Origin: an uncultured Pelagibacteraceae bacterium
GTDB taxonomy: Bacteria > Pseudomonadota > Alphaproteobacteria > Pelagibacterales > Pelagibacteraceae
NCBI GenBank assembly: GCA_902564785.1
Contig: CACFCI010000001.1
Location: 86,679-150,678 of the forward strand
Length of the DNA: 64,000 bases
Reading direction: 5' to 3'
Positions 26,710-35,270 of the stretch are shown here, in pieces. Positions within the stretch are counted from its first letter, which is position 1; each line of letters begins with the position of its first letter. The notes below the pieces were generated by a model, which was not told the origin of the DNA, did not search any database, and worked only from the letters and a program-made list of their open reading frames with translations. Both the position numbers and the translations under genes were made by a program.

Positions 26710-27654
26710 ATGATTAATAAAGATTTGAAAGTAGCTGTTCTTGGTGCAGGAGCAATGGGTTCCTTGTTTGGTGGTTTGCTTGCTGAAAAAGGTTTGAATG
26801 TAATTTTAATTGATGTTTGGAAAGAACATGTAGATGCAATTAATAAAGATGGTTTGAAAATGGATGGACATGGTGGTGATCGAGTAATCAAAGTTAAAGC
26901 CACTTCAGATCCATCGTCTTTAGATAAAGTAGACGCTATAATAGTTATGTGTAAAGCTACAGCTTTAGAGCCAGCATTAAACAGTATTAAAAATATCATA
27001 GGGGATAAAACAGTATTCATGTCTTTTCAAAATGGTATTGGTCATGAAGCAATTATTCAAGGTATTGTGGGTAATGAAAAAGTAATTGGTGGAACAACTA
27101 CTCAAGCTTCAAACATTTTAGGACCAGGTCGTATAATGAATCATGGTTCGTTACCATCATGGATTGGTGAGTACGAGGGAGGAATTACCGATAGAATTAA
27201 AGAAATAGCAGATACTTTTACAGCACATAATCTTGAAATGATTGCTGCAGAAGATGTAAAGAAAAGAAAATGGATGAAGCTTTTTGCTTTAACAGCAATT
27301 GGACCATTATCTGCAATTTTCGATCTTCATCATACTGATTTATATATAAACAACAAAGCAAACGAAGTATCTCGAAGTTTAGGTAAAGAAATAATTTTAG
27401 AAACTAGAGAAGTTGCGCTCGCAGATGGAGTTAATGTTTCAGAAGATGAATGCTTATTTATGTTTAATAAAATTGTAGATTCAATGCAAACTAACAAATC
27501 ATCAATGGCTTTTGATGTTCAATATAAAAGAAAAACTGAAATAGACTTTATTAGTGGTGCAGTTTCAAAAATAGGTAAAAAACATGGTGTTAAAACACCA
27601 TTAAATGATCTTATGTATAAAATGATCAAAGTGAAAGAAGGTATGTACAGCTAA
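26710..27654 (+). CDS. panE: 2-dehydropantoate 2-reductase family protein
   Basis: A 314-residue PanE/ApbA-type NADPH-dependent reductase of 2-oxo acids such as ketopantoate. The cofactor loop VLGAGAMGSLFGGLLAEKG is at the N-terminus, CKA near residue 80 follows the family, and the catalytic lysine is in KWMKLFALTAIGPLSA. Because a PanB-like gene is encoded 1.5 kb away under the same divergent promoter region, the two could act on the same 2-oxo acid. The PanB-like partner is atypical, so pantothenate synthesis is not proven. The next gene follows immediately. Confidence 0.88.
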   Translation: MINKDLKVAVLGAGAMGSLFGGLLAEKGLNVILIDVWKEHVDAINKDGLKMDGHGGDRVIKVKATSDPSSLDKVDAIIVMCKATALEPALNSIKNIIGDKTVFMSFQNGIGHEAIIQGIVGNEKVIGGTTTQASNILGPGRIMNHGSLPSWIGEYEGGITDRIKEIADTFTAHNLEMIAAEDVKKRKWMKLFALTAIGPLSAIFDLHHTDLYINNKANEVSRSLGKEIILETREVALADGVNVSEDECLFMFNKIVDSMQTNKSSMAFDVQYKRKTEIDFISGAVSKIGKKHGVKTPLNDLMYKMIKVKEGMYS

Positions 27655-28524
27655 ATGCTAAGTACAAATAGATTAAAAAAAATCAAAAGTAACTTTCCTG
27701 TTTTAGTTGGAGATAACGTTGTTTCAAAAAATATCTGTAATTTATTAATTAAAGAGATAAGTAAATCAAAATCGTTTGATGATATGATTATGGGGGGTAG
27801 AAGCAGGATTAATAAAGGTTCAAAAAATTTTAATTTATATATTAAAAATTCAATAAACTCTGCAAAGCTTTTTAAGCTGTTTAATAGTAAGTCTTTTTAC
27901 AAAAAAATTGAAAATCTTTTTACAAAAAATTTTAAGGATGGATCATGGGTAAATTTACATAAACCAAAATCATTTAATCCTAAAAAGTTCACTATTAAAA
28001 AAAAATTAAATTCTAGTGAATTAAAAAAAATATTGGGTAACAATTACACTAATCCTAAAGTAAATTTAGATATGGACTTTTCAGTGTCAAAAGGAGGATA
28101 TAGATTACGACCTCACAGAGATGATATAACTAGATTATACAATTTCTTAATTTATTTAACCGACATACCAAAAAAAAATGGTGGCTCTCTTACTATCTAC
28201 AGAAAAAAAGTAAAAAAAAATTTAAGAAAGAGTTTTAGAAGATTTCCAAAAATAACTGAACTCGAAATAGTTAAGTCTTTTAAGCCAAAAAAAGGAACTG
28301 TCGTTTTTTTTCAATCTACTCCAAATTCTTATCATGGAGTAAATAGGTTTATAGAAAGAAATTGTCCAAAACGTTTTTTTATTTATGGCAGTTATGCGTT
28401 AAATAAACCGGTAATATGGAATTACAAAGGGATCTCATATTATCCACATATAGTTAGCAATAAAAAAAGAATGCTTACTTCTTTTCATGACGCGAACTAT
28501 TTAACCACACCACCAAACCATTGA
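27655..28524 (+). CDS. Fe(II)/2-oxoglutarate-dependent oxygenase family protein
   Basis: A 289-residue protein whose C-terminal half shows the double-stranded beta-helix iron site: RPHRDD supplies the HxD pair, SYHGVNRF the distal histidine, and the following KRFFIYGSY the strand with the 2-oxoglutarate-binding basic residue. The segment FLIYLTDIPKKNGGSLTIYRKK is typical of prolyl-4-hydroxylase-like oxygenases. It begins directly after the panE stop codon and precedes a PhyH-type oxygenase. The substrate is unknown. Confidence 0.8.
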   Translation: MLSTNRLKKIKSNFPVLVGDNVVSKNICNLLIKEISKSKSFDDMIMGGRSRINKGSKNFNLYIKNSINSAKLFKLFNSKSFYKKIENLFTKNFKDGSWVNLHKPKSFNPKKFTIKKKLNSSELKKILGNNYTNPKVNLDMDFSVSKGGYRLRPHRDDITRLYNFLIYLTDIPKKNGGSLTIYRKKVKKNLRKSFRRFPKITELEIVKSFKPKKGTVVFFQSTPNSYHGVNRFIERNCPKRFFIYGSYALNKPVIWNYKGISYYPHIVSNKKRMLTSFHDANYLTTPPNH

Positions 28525-28555
28525 AATTATTTGAATGATAAAATAAATTTTAATA

Positions 28556-29536
28556 ATGAAAAATACTTTTCAAAAAAAATTATATGAGAATGGTTATTTA
28601 ATTATAAAAAATGTACTTAATTTTGAGAGAGACTTAAAACCAGTTCTTAATGATATGGAATTTGTAATGGATTGTCTCATACAAAAATACACTAAGAGAA
28701 AAGAGATTAAAAAAGTTCTTAACCTCGATTTTAGAAAAAAATATTCTTTCATTTCTAAACTTAATATCTATGATTTGGATCAATATTTTAATACAAGATT
28801 ACCGAGAGACCACGTAAAAAAAGATAGCGATTATTTTGCTACACAATCATTGTGGAATTTAATTACTAATAAAAAAATTTTAGATGTTGTAGAAAAAATT
28901 TTGGGGAAAGAAATAATGTCAAATCCGGTTCAAAATACTAGAATTAAACAACCTGAAAAAAAATTACCAAAAGGATCAATTCATGATGGTTTAAGTGGAA
29001 GAACACCTTGGCATCAAGATGCTGCTGTTTTAAATTCTCGGGGACAAAAATTAACAGATATGATCACAGTTTGGATTCCTTTTACTAAAACAACGAAGAA
29101 GAATGGATGCATGATTACAGTAAAAAAAATTAATAAAATGGGATTATTAAATCATATATCTGGATACAGGGGGCAAGTGGAATTAAAAAATAGTGAATTA
29201 CTTGATAATATGGAGCATATTTATTTGGAAGCAAATATTGGTGATGTAATATTGTTGCACAAACACTCTATACATTGTTCTTTACCAAATAGATCTGATG
29301 ACTTTAGAATAAGTGCTGACCTAAGATATAATATAGCTGGACAACCTTCTGGTAGAGAACCTCTTCCAAATTTCTATGTGAGAAGTAAAAATAAAAAAAA
29401 TATTCAAATAAAAAATTTCAAACAGTGGTTGGCTCTTTGGGAAAAAGCCAAAGAAAGTCGTGTTGGGAAATATGCTTTTAAATATCCACTCCCAACTTAT
29501 AAAACAAATAAAAGAGACTTATCAAAATTAATTTAA
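28556..29536 (+). CDS. Phytanoyl-CoA dioxygenase (PhyH) family protein
   Basis: A 326-residue Fe(II)/2-oxoglutarate oxygenase of the PhyH family. WHQDAAV gives the HxD iron ligands, HKHSIHCSLPN the distal histidine and RISADLRYN the arginine that grips 2-oxoglutarate. PhyH proteins in bacteria hydroxylate varied small molecules, including quaternary amines, phosphonates and amino acid derivatives, so the name does not give the substrate. It ends two bases before the convergent Gfo/Idh gene. Confidence 0.87.
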   Translation: MKNTFQKKLYENGYLIIKNVLNFERDLKPVLNDMEFVMDCLIQKYTKRKEIKKVLNLDFRKKYSFISKLNIYDLDQYFNTRLPRDHVKKDSDYFATQSLWNLITNKKILDVVEKILGKEIMSNPVQNTRIKQPEKKLPKGSIHDGLSGRTPWHQDAAVLNSRGQKLTDMITVWIPFTKTTKKNGCMITVKKINKMGLLNHISGYRGQVELKNSELLDNMEHIYLEANIGDVILLHKHSIHCSLPNRSDDFRISADLRYNIAGQPSGREPLPNFYVRSKNKKNIQIKNFKQWLALWEKAKESRVGKYAFKYPLPTYKTNKRDLSKLI

Positions 29537-29538
29537 TT

Positions 29539-30690
29539 TTATTTATTAAACTGAATCCATTTACTATTGTTTTTGCTTGAGTCTAAAACAGTCTCTATAA
29601 ACTTCATCCCTTCGACTCCATCATAAATAGTTGGGTAACAGTCATCTAACTCGTCATATTTTTCATTATTTATTTGAGCATTTAATCTTTTAGAAACATC
29701 AGTATAAATATTTGCAAAACCTTCCAAATATCCCTCAGGATGACCTGGTGGAATTCTTGTAACATCGTTAGCTTCTTTGCTAGCACTGCCACTACCTCTT
29801 GTTATTTTTTCAGTAGGTTTCCCAAATTTTGTATAATACAAATAATTTGGATCTTCCTGTTTCCACTCTAATCCACCATTTTCACCATACACTCTTATTT
29901 TAAGATTATTTTCATTACCAACTGCAACTTGACTAGACCATATTGCGCCTTTAGCACCACTTTTAAATCTAAGCATGATTTGTGCATTGTCATCTAGTTT
30001 TCGACCCTTCACAAAAGTATGAATGTCAGCTGATAGCTCATCCAATTCTAACTCAGTTATAAATCTAATAAGATTAAATGCATGAGTTCCTATATCTCCT
30101 ATGCAACCTCCTCCTCCAGATCTTTTAGGATCAGTTCTCCACTCAGCTTGTTTTAAACCAGTATCCTCAGCTTTTGTAGTTAACCAATCTTGAGGGTATT
30201 CTGCTTGTATAACTCTTATTTTACCAAGATCACCTTCTTTAACCATAGATCTTGCATGTCTTACCATTGGATATCCAGTATAATTATGTGTTAAAGCAAA
30301 AATTATCTTTTTATTTTCTATAATATCTTTAAGGGAGTTTGCTTCTTCACTTGAAAGAGCAAGAGGTTTATCACAAATAATATGAATGCCTTTTTCTGCA
30401 AAAATTTTTGCTACAGGCACATGAAGATGATTAGGAGTTACGATAGAAACAACATCTATCCCATCTGAAAGTGTAAACTCTTTTTCTGCCATCTCTTGAT
30501 AAGTTTCATAGACACGTTCTTGCGATAATCCAAGTTTTCTTCCAGTTTTTTTTGAGTTGTCAAAATTAGATGAAAAGCATCCTGCTACTAATTCGTAATG
30601 ACCATCAAGTCTTAAGGCTATTCTGTGAACTCCTCCAATAAAAGCGCCTTCTCCTCCACCGACCATTCCAATACGGATTTTTCTTTGCAC
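29539..30690 (-). CDS. Gfo/Idh/MocA family oxidoreductase (VGGGEGAFIG subgroup)
   Basis: A 383-residue dehydrogenase whose N-terminus MVGGGEGAFIGGVHRIALRL marks a distinct Gfo/Idh subgroup. The usual EKP is DKP here (ICDKPLA), and the catalytic region reads GGCIGDIGTHAFNLI. A close paralogue with the same features is at 48462-49610 in the inositol module. It overlaps the sugar isomerase gene by one base, forming a two-gene operon typical for inositol or sugar-acid routes. The substrate is not known. Confidence 0.89.
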   Translation of the reverse strand: MQRKIRIGMVGGGEGAFIGGVHRIALRLDGHYELVAGCFSSNFDNSKKTGRKLGLSQERVYETYQEMAEKEFTLSDGIDVVSIVTPNHLHVPVAKIFAEKGIHIICDKPLALSSEEANSLKDIIENKKIIFALTHNYTGYPMVRHARSMVKEGDLGKIRVIQAEYPQDWLTTKAEDTGLKQAEWRTDPKRSGGGGCIGDIGTHAFNLIRFITELELDELSADIHTFVKGRKLDDNAQIMLRFKSGAKGAIWSSQVAVGNENNLKIRVYGENGGLEWKQEDPNYLYYTKFGKPTEKITRGSGSASKEANDVTRIPPGHPEGYLEGFANIYTDVSKRLNAQINNEKYDELDDCYPTIYDGVEGMKFIETVLDSSKNNSKWIQFNK

Positions 30691-31745
30691 TAATTTATAC
30701 CCAACATTTTTTTATTAGCTTCAATATCAGCACCACTCCCTGCAAAATCATCAAATGCTTTTTCTGTGGTATTAATAATATGATTTTTAATAAATTCAGC
30801 TCCTTCTCTTGCTCCATCTTCTGGATGCTTCAGACAGCACTCCCATTCTAGAACTGCCCAACCATCGTAACCATAAGTGGTAAACTTTGAAAAGATTGAT
30901 TTAAAATCTACTTGTCCATCACCAAGGGATCTAAATCTACCTGCTCTGTTAACCCAAGATTGAAAACCACCGTACACTCCTTGTTTTCCAGAAGGATTTA
31001 ACTCTGCATCTTTAACATGAAACATTTTTATTTTTTCATGATAAATATCTATATGAGCCAAGTAATCTAAATTCTGTAAGACATAATGACTAGGATCATA
31101 AAGCATATTGCATCTTTTATGGTTACCAACTTTTTCTAAAAACATTTCAAATGTAATACCATCATGAAGATCTTCTCCTGGATGTATCTCATAACAGAGA
31201 TCAACTCCATTTTGATCGAATTGATTAAGAATTGGTTTCCATCGATTAGAAAGTTCATTAAATGCATTTTCGATTAGTCCTTCTGGTCTTTGTGGCCAAG
31301 GATAAACATAAGGCCAAGCTAGTGCTCCAGAAAAAGTAACATGCCTATCTAGTCCAAGATTTTTTGAGGCCTTAGCTGCCATCATTAATTGATTTACAGC
31401 CCACTCTTGTCTTGCTTTTGGATTACCTCTAACTTCAGGTGTGGCAAATCCATCAAATGCTGTGTCGTATGCTGGATGTACTGCAACCAATTGTCCTTGA
31501 AGATGTGTTGATAGTTCTGTGATCTCAAGATTATGTTTTTTTATTATGCCTTTGATTTCATCACAATAATTTTTGCTTTCAGATGCTTTTTTTAGATCAA
31601 TTAATCTACTATCCCAACTTGGAATTTGAACACCTTTATAACCTAATGAAGATACCCACTTACAAATATTATCTAATGAATTAAATGGCGCATCTTCACC
31701 TACAAATTGTGCTAGGAAAATTGCAGGACCTTTTATATTGTTCAT
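30690..31745 (-). CDS. Sugar phosphate isomerase/epimerase (xylose-isomerase-like TIM barrel)
   Basis: A 351-residue AP-endonuclease-2/xylose-isomerase-like TIM barrel. Metal-ligand candidates occur in CYEIHPGED, MLYDPSHYVLQ, MFHVKDAEL and VLEWECCLKHPEDG, the usual order of Glu, Asp/His, His and Glu. It is the first gene of the pair with the Gfo/Idh enzyme and faces the CUT1 binding-protein gene across a 117-base gap. Families of this type isomerise or epimerise keto sugars and inososes. Confidence 0.87.
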   Translation of the reverse strand: MNNIKGPAIFLAQFVGEDAPFNSLDNICKWVSSLGYKGVQIPSWDSRLIDLKKASESKNYCDEIKGIIKKHNLEITELSTHLQGQLVAVHPAYDTAFDGFATPEVRGNPKARQEWAVNQLMMAAKASKNLGLDRHVTFSGALAWPYVYPWPQRPEGLIENAFNELSNRWKPILNQFDQNGVDLCYEIHPGEDLHDGITFEMFLEKVGNHKRCNMLYDPSHYVLQNLDYLAHIDIYHEKIKMFHVKDAELNPSGKQGVYGGFQSWVNRAGRFRSLGDGQVDFKSIFSKFTTYGYDGWAVLEWECCLKHPEDGAREGAEFIKNHIINTTEKAFDDFAGSGADIEANKKMLGIN

Positions 31746-31862
31746 AATCTCCCCCTTCTCTTTAAATTTATTAACATTTTTTTTTGTATAAAAAAAATAC
31801 TAGCAGCCACAACTCATCTTGGATAGACTATTCTAAAGAAAAATAAACTAAGAGGAGATAAA

Positions 31863-33167
31863 ATGAAAAAAATAATGATTTTATTGTTTGTTTCTCTATT
31901 TTCATTCTCTGTAAATTCAAACGCTAAATCTATCACTTTAGGATGGGCTGCTTGGGACCCTGCTAATGCTTTGCAAGAATTAACTAAAGAATTTACTGCA
32001 GAAACTGGAATAGAGGTAAATTTTGAGTTTGTGCCTTGGCCAAATTTTGCCGACCGTATGTTAAATGAACTTAACAACAAAGGTAAAACATTTGACCTTT
32101 TAATAGGTGACTCTCAGTGGATTGGTGCTGGTGCAGTATATGGACATTACGTTAAATTGAACGACTTCTTTGATAAAGAAGGAATTTCAATGAGTGATTT
32201 CTCACCAGCTACTGTTTATGCCTACTCAACTTGGCCTAAAGGTAGTGAAAACTATTATGCATTACCTGCTATGGGAGATGCATTAGCTTGGGCTTATAGA
32301 AAAGACTGGTTTGATAGACCAGAACTTAGATCTGAGTTTAAAAAGAAACACGGTTATGATCTAGGTGTGCCTGCTAACTGGAATCAATTGCATGATATGT
32401 GTAGTTTTTTCCAAGGAAGAGAAATTGATGGTCAAAAAAGATATGGGGCTGCAATTAACACAGAACGTGGATCAGAAGGTATAACAATGGGTGTTACAGC
32501 TGCTATGTATGCGTGGGGTATGGAATATGAAAATCCTAACAAACCATATGATATGGAAGGATATTTCAATTCACCACAAGCTGTAGAAGCGGTTGAGTTT
32601 TATAGAAAGTTATATGAAGATTGCGCACCTCCAGGACACTCTGATGCTTACATGGTTGCAAACTTAGATGCTTACAAATCAGGGCAAGTTGCATTTCAAA
32701 TGAACTGGTATGCTTTCTGGCCTGGTGTTTCTAAAGAAGACAGTGGCGGAAGAGTTAGTGGCTTCTTTGCAAATCCAAAACAAAATGTTGCAGCTGCAAC
32801 ATTAGGTGGACAAGGGATATCTGTTGTTAAATACTCAGACAAACAAGATCTTGCTCTTGAATACATTAAGTGGTTTGCAAGACCAGATGTACAGCAAAAA
32901 TGGTGGGATCTAGGTGGGTACTCATGTCATAATGATGTTTTAAATTCACCATCATTTCCAACATCTACTGTTTATGCACAAGGATTCTTGGACTCAATGG
33001 GAATTGTCAAAGATTTTTGGCAAGAACCAACATTCGTTGAGTTAATGCTTCCTATGCAAGAAGCAATTCATGACTATGTTGTTAATGGAAAAGGAACTGC
33101 TAAAGGCGCTCTAGATAAAATTATCGAGGAGTGGGTTGAAGTGTTCGAAGCAGACGGAAAACTTTAA
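31863..33167 (+). CDS. CUT1 sugar ABC transporter binding protein
   Basis: A 434-residue periplasmic binding protein with a signal peptide ending near SNAKS. The mature start ITLGWAAWDPANALQEL, then VNFEFVPWPNFADRML and DLLIGDSQWIG, are typical of family 1 (MalE/UgpB) receptors. A good purine-rich ribosome site (AAGAGGAGA) precedes the ATG. It begins the operon with two permeases, a tiny membrane protein, two ATPases and DhaLK. A hairpin terminator follows its stop. The ligand may be a polyol or short sugar given the kinase genes. Confidence 0.92.
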   Translation: MKKIMILLFVSLFSFSVNSNAKSITLGWAAWDPANALQELTKEFTAETGIEVNFEFVPWPNFADRMLNELNNKGKTFDLLIGDSQWIGAGAVYGHYVKLNDFFDKEGISMSDFSPATVYAYSTWPKGSENYYALPAMGDALAWAYRKDWFDRPELRSEFKKKHGYDLGVPANWNQLHDMCSFFQGREIDGQKRYGAAINTERGSEGITMGVTAAMYAWGMEYENPNKPYDMEGYFNSPQAVEAVEFYRKLYEDCAPPGHSDAYMVANLDAYKSGQVAFQMNWYAFWPGVSKEDSGGRVSGFFANPKQNVAAATLGGQGISVVKYSDKQDLALEYIKWFARPDVQQKWWDLGGYSCHNDVLNSPSFPTSTVYAQGFLDSMGIVKDFWQEPTFVELMLPMQEAIHDYVVNGKGTAKGALDKIIEEWVEVFEADGKL

Positions 33168-33193
33168 CATTAATAGTTAAGAAATTAAAAATT

Positions 33194-33220
33194 AGGGGGG
33201 GTTAAACCTCCCCTTTTTTT
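33194..33220 (+). terminator. Intrinsic terminator or attenuator after the binding-protein gene
   Basis: A G-rich arm (AGGGGGGG) pairs with CCTCCCCT over eight positions with one G-U wobble around a five-base loop, followed by seven Ts. It lies 26 bases beyond the binding-protein stop and before the first permease, like the hairpins behind the other binding-protein genes here. Confidence 0.85.
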
Positions 33221-33234
33221 ATTAAAAAATTCAT

Positions 33235-34134
33235 ATGAGCGTAAAAAAAAAATTCAAGGGACTTTCTGATAAAGCTGTAGGTTGGCTTTTTATTGGACCA
33301 ACTGTACTTCTGCTACTGGCCATAAATATTTATCCATTGGTCTATGCAATCAAAATGTCTTTTACAAATTTTTACGCAAATAAAATTGGAAGAGAACCTC
33401 AATTTGTTGGTTTAAAAAATTATATTAAAGTTCTTAACAAAGAAGCCATATGGGAAAAAATGCAAGTTACAGCAAGCTTTATGTTTTGGACCTTATTGCT
33501 CCAAGCAATTATAGGTTTGGGTTTGGCTTTACTTCTTAACAGGAAATTTAAAGGTAATGAACTACTAACCACATTAATTGTTTTACCCATGATGTTATCA
33601 CCTGCAGTAGTAGGGGTATTTTGGACTTATCTTTATAATCCTCAAGTAGGTCTATTTAATTATGTTGTTAATTTTTTCTATGATTTAGGAAGCTTTGATA
33701 TGATTGGCTCAAGTACGCTTGCTCCTTGGGCTATTGTTATTGTTGATACATGGATGTGGACACCTTTTACGATGTTAATTTGCTTGGCAGGTCTTAGATC
33801 TGTTCCAAATTATTTATATGAAGCTGCAGAGGTTGATAGAGCCAGTAAATGGCAGCAATTCATATATATTACTTTACCTTCCGTTTTGCCATTTTTATTA
33901 CTAGCTTTGCTTTTTAGAGGGATTGAGAATTTCAAAATGTTTGACATGGTTGTTGAGCTCACCTCTGGTGGACCCGGCTCTGCTACAGAGCTTGCTTCAA
34001 TTAACTTAAAAAGAGAAGCATTTGAAAAATGGAAAACAGGTTACAGCTCAGCATTTGCTGTTATTCTTTTTGTTACAATATTTGGTTTTGGAAATGTCTA
34101 CGTAAAAGTAATGAATAAAATAAAGGAACGCTGA
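33235..34134 (+). CDS. CUT1 sugar ABC transporter permease (MalF-like)
   Basis: A 299-residue inner-membrane permease with about six transmembrane segments. Its EAA loop reads YEAAEVDRASKWQQFIYITLP, and ELTSGGPGSATELAS matches MalF-type partners. The arginine in place of glycine in EVDRAS is a small deviation from the usual DGAS. The stop TGA overlaps the start of the next permease (TGATG), pointing to coupled translation. Confidence 0.93.
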   Translation: MSVKKKFKGLSDKAVGWLFIGPTVLLLLAINIYPLVYAIKMSFTNFYANKIGREPQFVGLKNYIKVLNKEAIWEKMQVTASFMFWTLLLQAIIGLGLALLLNRKFKGNELLTTLIVLPMMLSPAVVGVFWTYLYNPQVGLFNYVVNFFYDLGSFDMIGSSTLAPWAIVIVDTWMWTPFTMLICLAGLRSVPNYLYEAAEVDRASKWQQFIYITLPSVLPFLLLALLFRGIENFKMFDMVVELTSGGPGSATELASINLKREAFEKWKTGYSSAFAVILFVTIFGFGNVYVKVMNKIKER

Positions 34135-35078
34135 TGGATACCTCTAGATCATATTTGGAACCTTCATCTTTTTCAAAAAAAATAGCTGCTGCTATTATCA
34201 TAGTTTACGCTGTAATAACTTTGATACCAATATCTTGGATGGTCATGACAAGTTTTAAAAATGTTGATAGTGCTATCTCATATCCACCAGAAGTATTGTT
34301 TGAACCTTCACTAGAGGGATATGTTAATTTATTTACTAATAGGTCAAGACAATCACAAGAATATCTTGATTCATTACCTCCCCCAGAAAATTGGTATGAA
34401 GAACTAGTTAGAAGCAGAGAGATGGTTATAACAGGACCATCTAAATTTTTGGGTAGATACTCTAATTCAATGATAATTGGATTTGGTTCAACTTTTGCAT
34501 CTGTATTTTTAGGAGCATTAGCTGCATATGCATTTTCAAGGTTTAGGGTTCCTTTAAAAGATGACTTATTATTTTTTATTCTTTCGACCAGGATGTTTCC
34601 CCCAATAGCAGTGGCTGTTCCTATATTTATTATGTACAGAAAATTAGGTCTTGGGGATACTCACCTTGGAATGATCATATTATATACCGTTGTAAACTTA
34701 AGTTTAGCAGTATGGTTATTAAAAGGATTTATGGATGAAATTCCTAAAGAATATGAAGAAGCAGCTATGATCGATGGATATTCTAGACTTCAAGCTTTCT
34801 TTAAAGTTGTTCTTCCACAAGCAATGACTGGTATAGCGGCAACTGCAATTTTTTGTATGATTTTTTCATGGAATGAATACGCTTTTGCTGTTTTGCTAAC
34901 TCAATTCAATGCACAAACAGCCCCACCATTTATTCCTACAATCATTGGTGAAGGTGGTCTTGATTGGCCTGCAATTGGAGCAGGAACAACTTTATTTCTA
35001 TTACCTGTTATGATTTTCACAATAATTTTAAGAAAACATCTTTTAAGAGGTATCACCTTTGGAGCAGTAAGAAAATAA
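34134..35078 (+). CDS. CUT1 sugar ABC transporter permease (MalG-like)
   Basis: A 314-residue permease with an EAA loop EYEEAAMIDGYSRLQAFFKVVLP and a typical MalG C-terminus (LRGITFGAVRK). It carries a larger periplasmic insertion near residues 55-100 (QSQEYLDSLPPPENWYEEL), which is longer than in MalG from the other importer here. It starts one base before the end of the first permease and shares its last base with the small membrane protein gene. Confidence 0.93.
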   Translation: MDTSRSYLEPSSFSKKIAAAIIIVYAVITLIPISWMVMTSFKNVDSAISYPPEVLFEPSLEGYVNLFTNRSRQSQEYLDSLPPPENWYEELVRSREMVITGPSKFLGRYSNSMIIGFGSTFASVFLGALAAYAFSRFRVPLKDDLLFFILSTRMFPPIAVAVPIFIMYRKLGLGDTHLGMIILYTVVNLSLAVWLLKGFMDEIPKEYEEAAMIDGYSRLQAFFKVVLPQAMTGIAATAIFCMIFSWNEYAFAVLLTQFNAQTAPPFIPTIIGEGGLDWPAIGAGTTLFLLPVMIFTIILRKHLLRGITFGAVRK

Positions 35079-35269
35079 TGCAAGAAGAAAAGTCATTAAT
35101 GCGAAAAATATTTAGAAGAGTTTACTGGGAAAACTTATCGACGATACTAATTTTAATTGGAGTTTTCATGTTGTTGCAACCATTTGCAATGTGGATGTTT
35201 ACTTATTCTTTTATTGTAATTTTAGTAGGAACTATAGGTTTCATAATCACAAGCCACTTTCCAGATTAA
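35078..35269 (+). CDS. Small 63-residue membrane protein in an ABC operon
   Basis: The track starts this ORF far upstream inside the permease gene, but the ATG at a TAATG overlap with the permease stop gives a 63-residue protein beginning MQEEKSLMRK. It has a short basic N-terminus, two hydrophobic segments (STILILIGVFMLLQPF and SFIVILVGTIGFII) and a short tail. It is coupled to the permease on one side and lies one base from the ATPase on the other, so it is probably made with the transporter. Glycerol-type importers with two ATPases also carry a small membrane protein, but I cannot match the family. Confidence 0.75.
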   Translation: MQEEKSLMRKIFRRVYWENLSTILILIGVFMLLQPFAMWMFTYSFIVILVGTIGFIITSHFPD

Positions 35270-35270
35270 T

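Noticed and set aside
26679-27020. 113-residue minus-strand ORF at the panE start
   Set aside because: It overlaps the conserved PanE cofactor-binding region in antisense.
31780-31800. Further copy of the 9-5-9 repeat before the CUT1 binding protein
   Set aside because: Only the left half (TTTTGTATA) matches; the right half does not.
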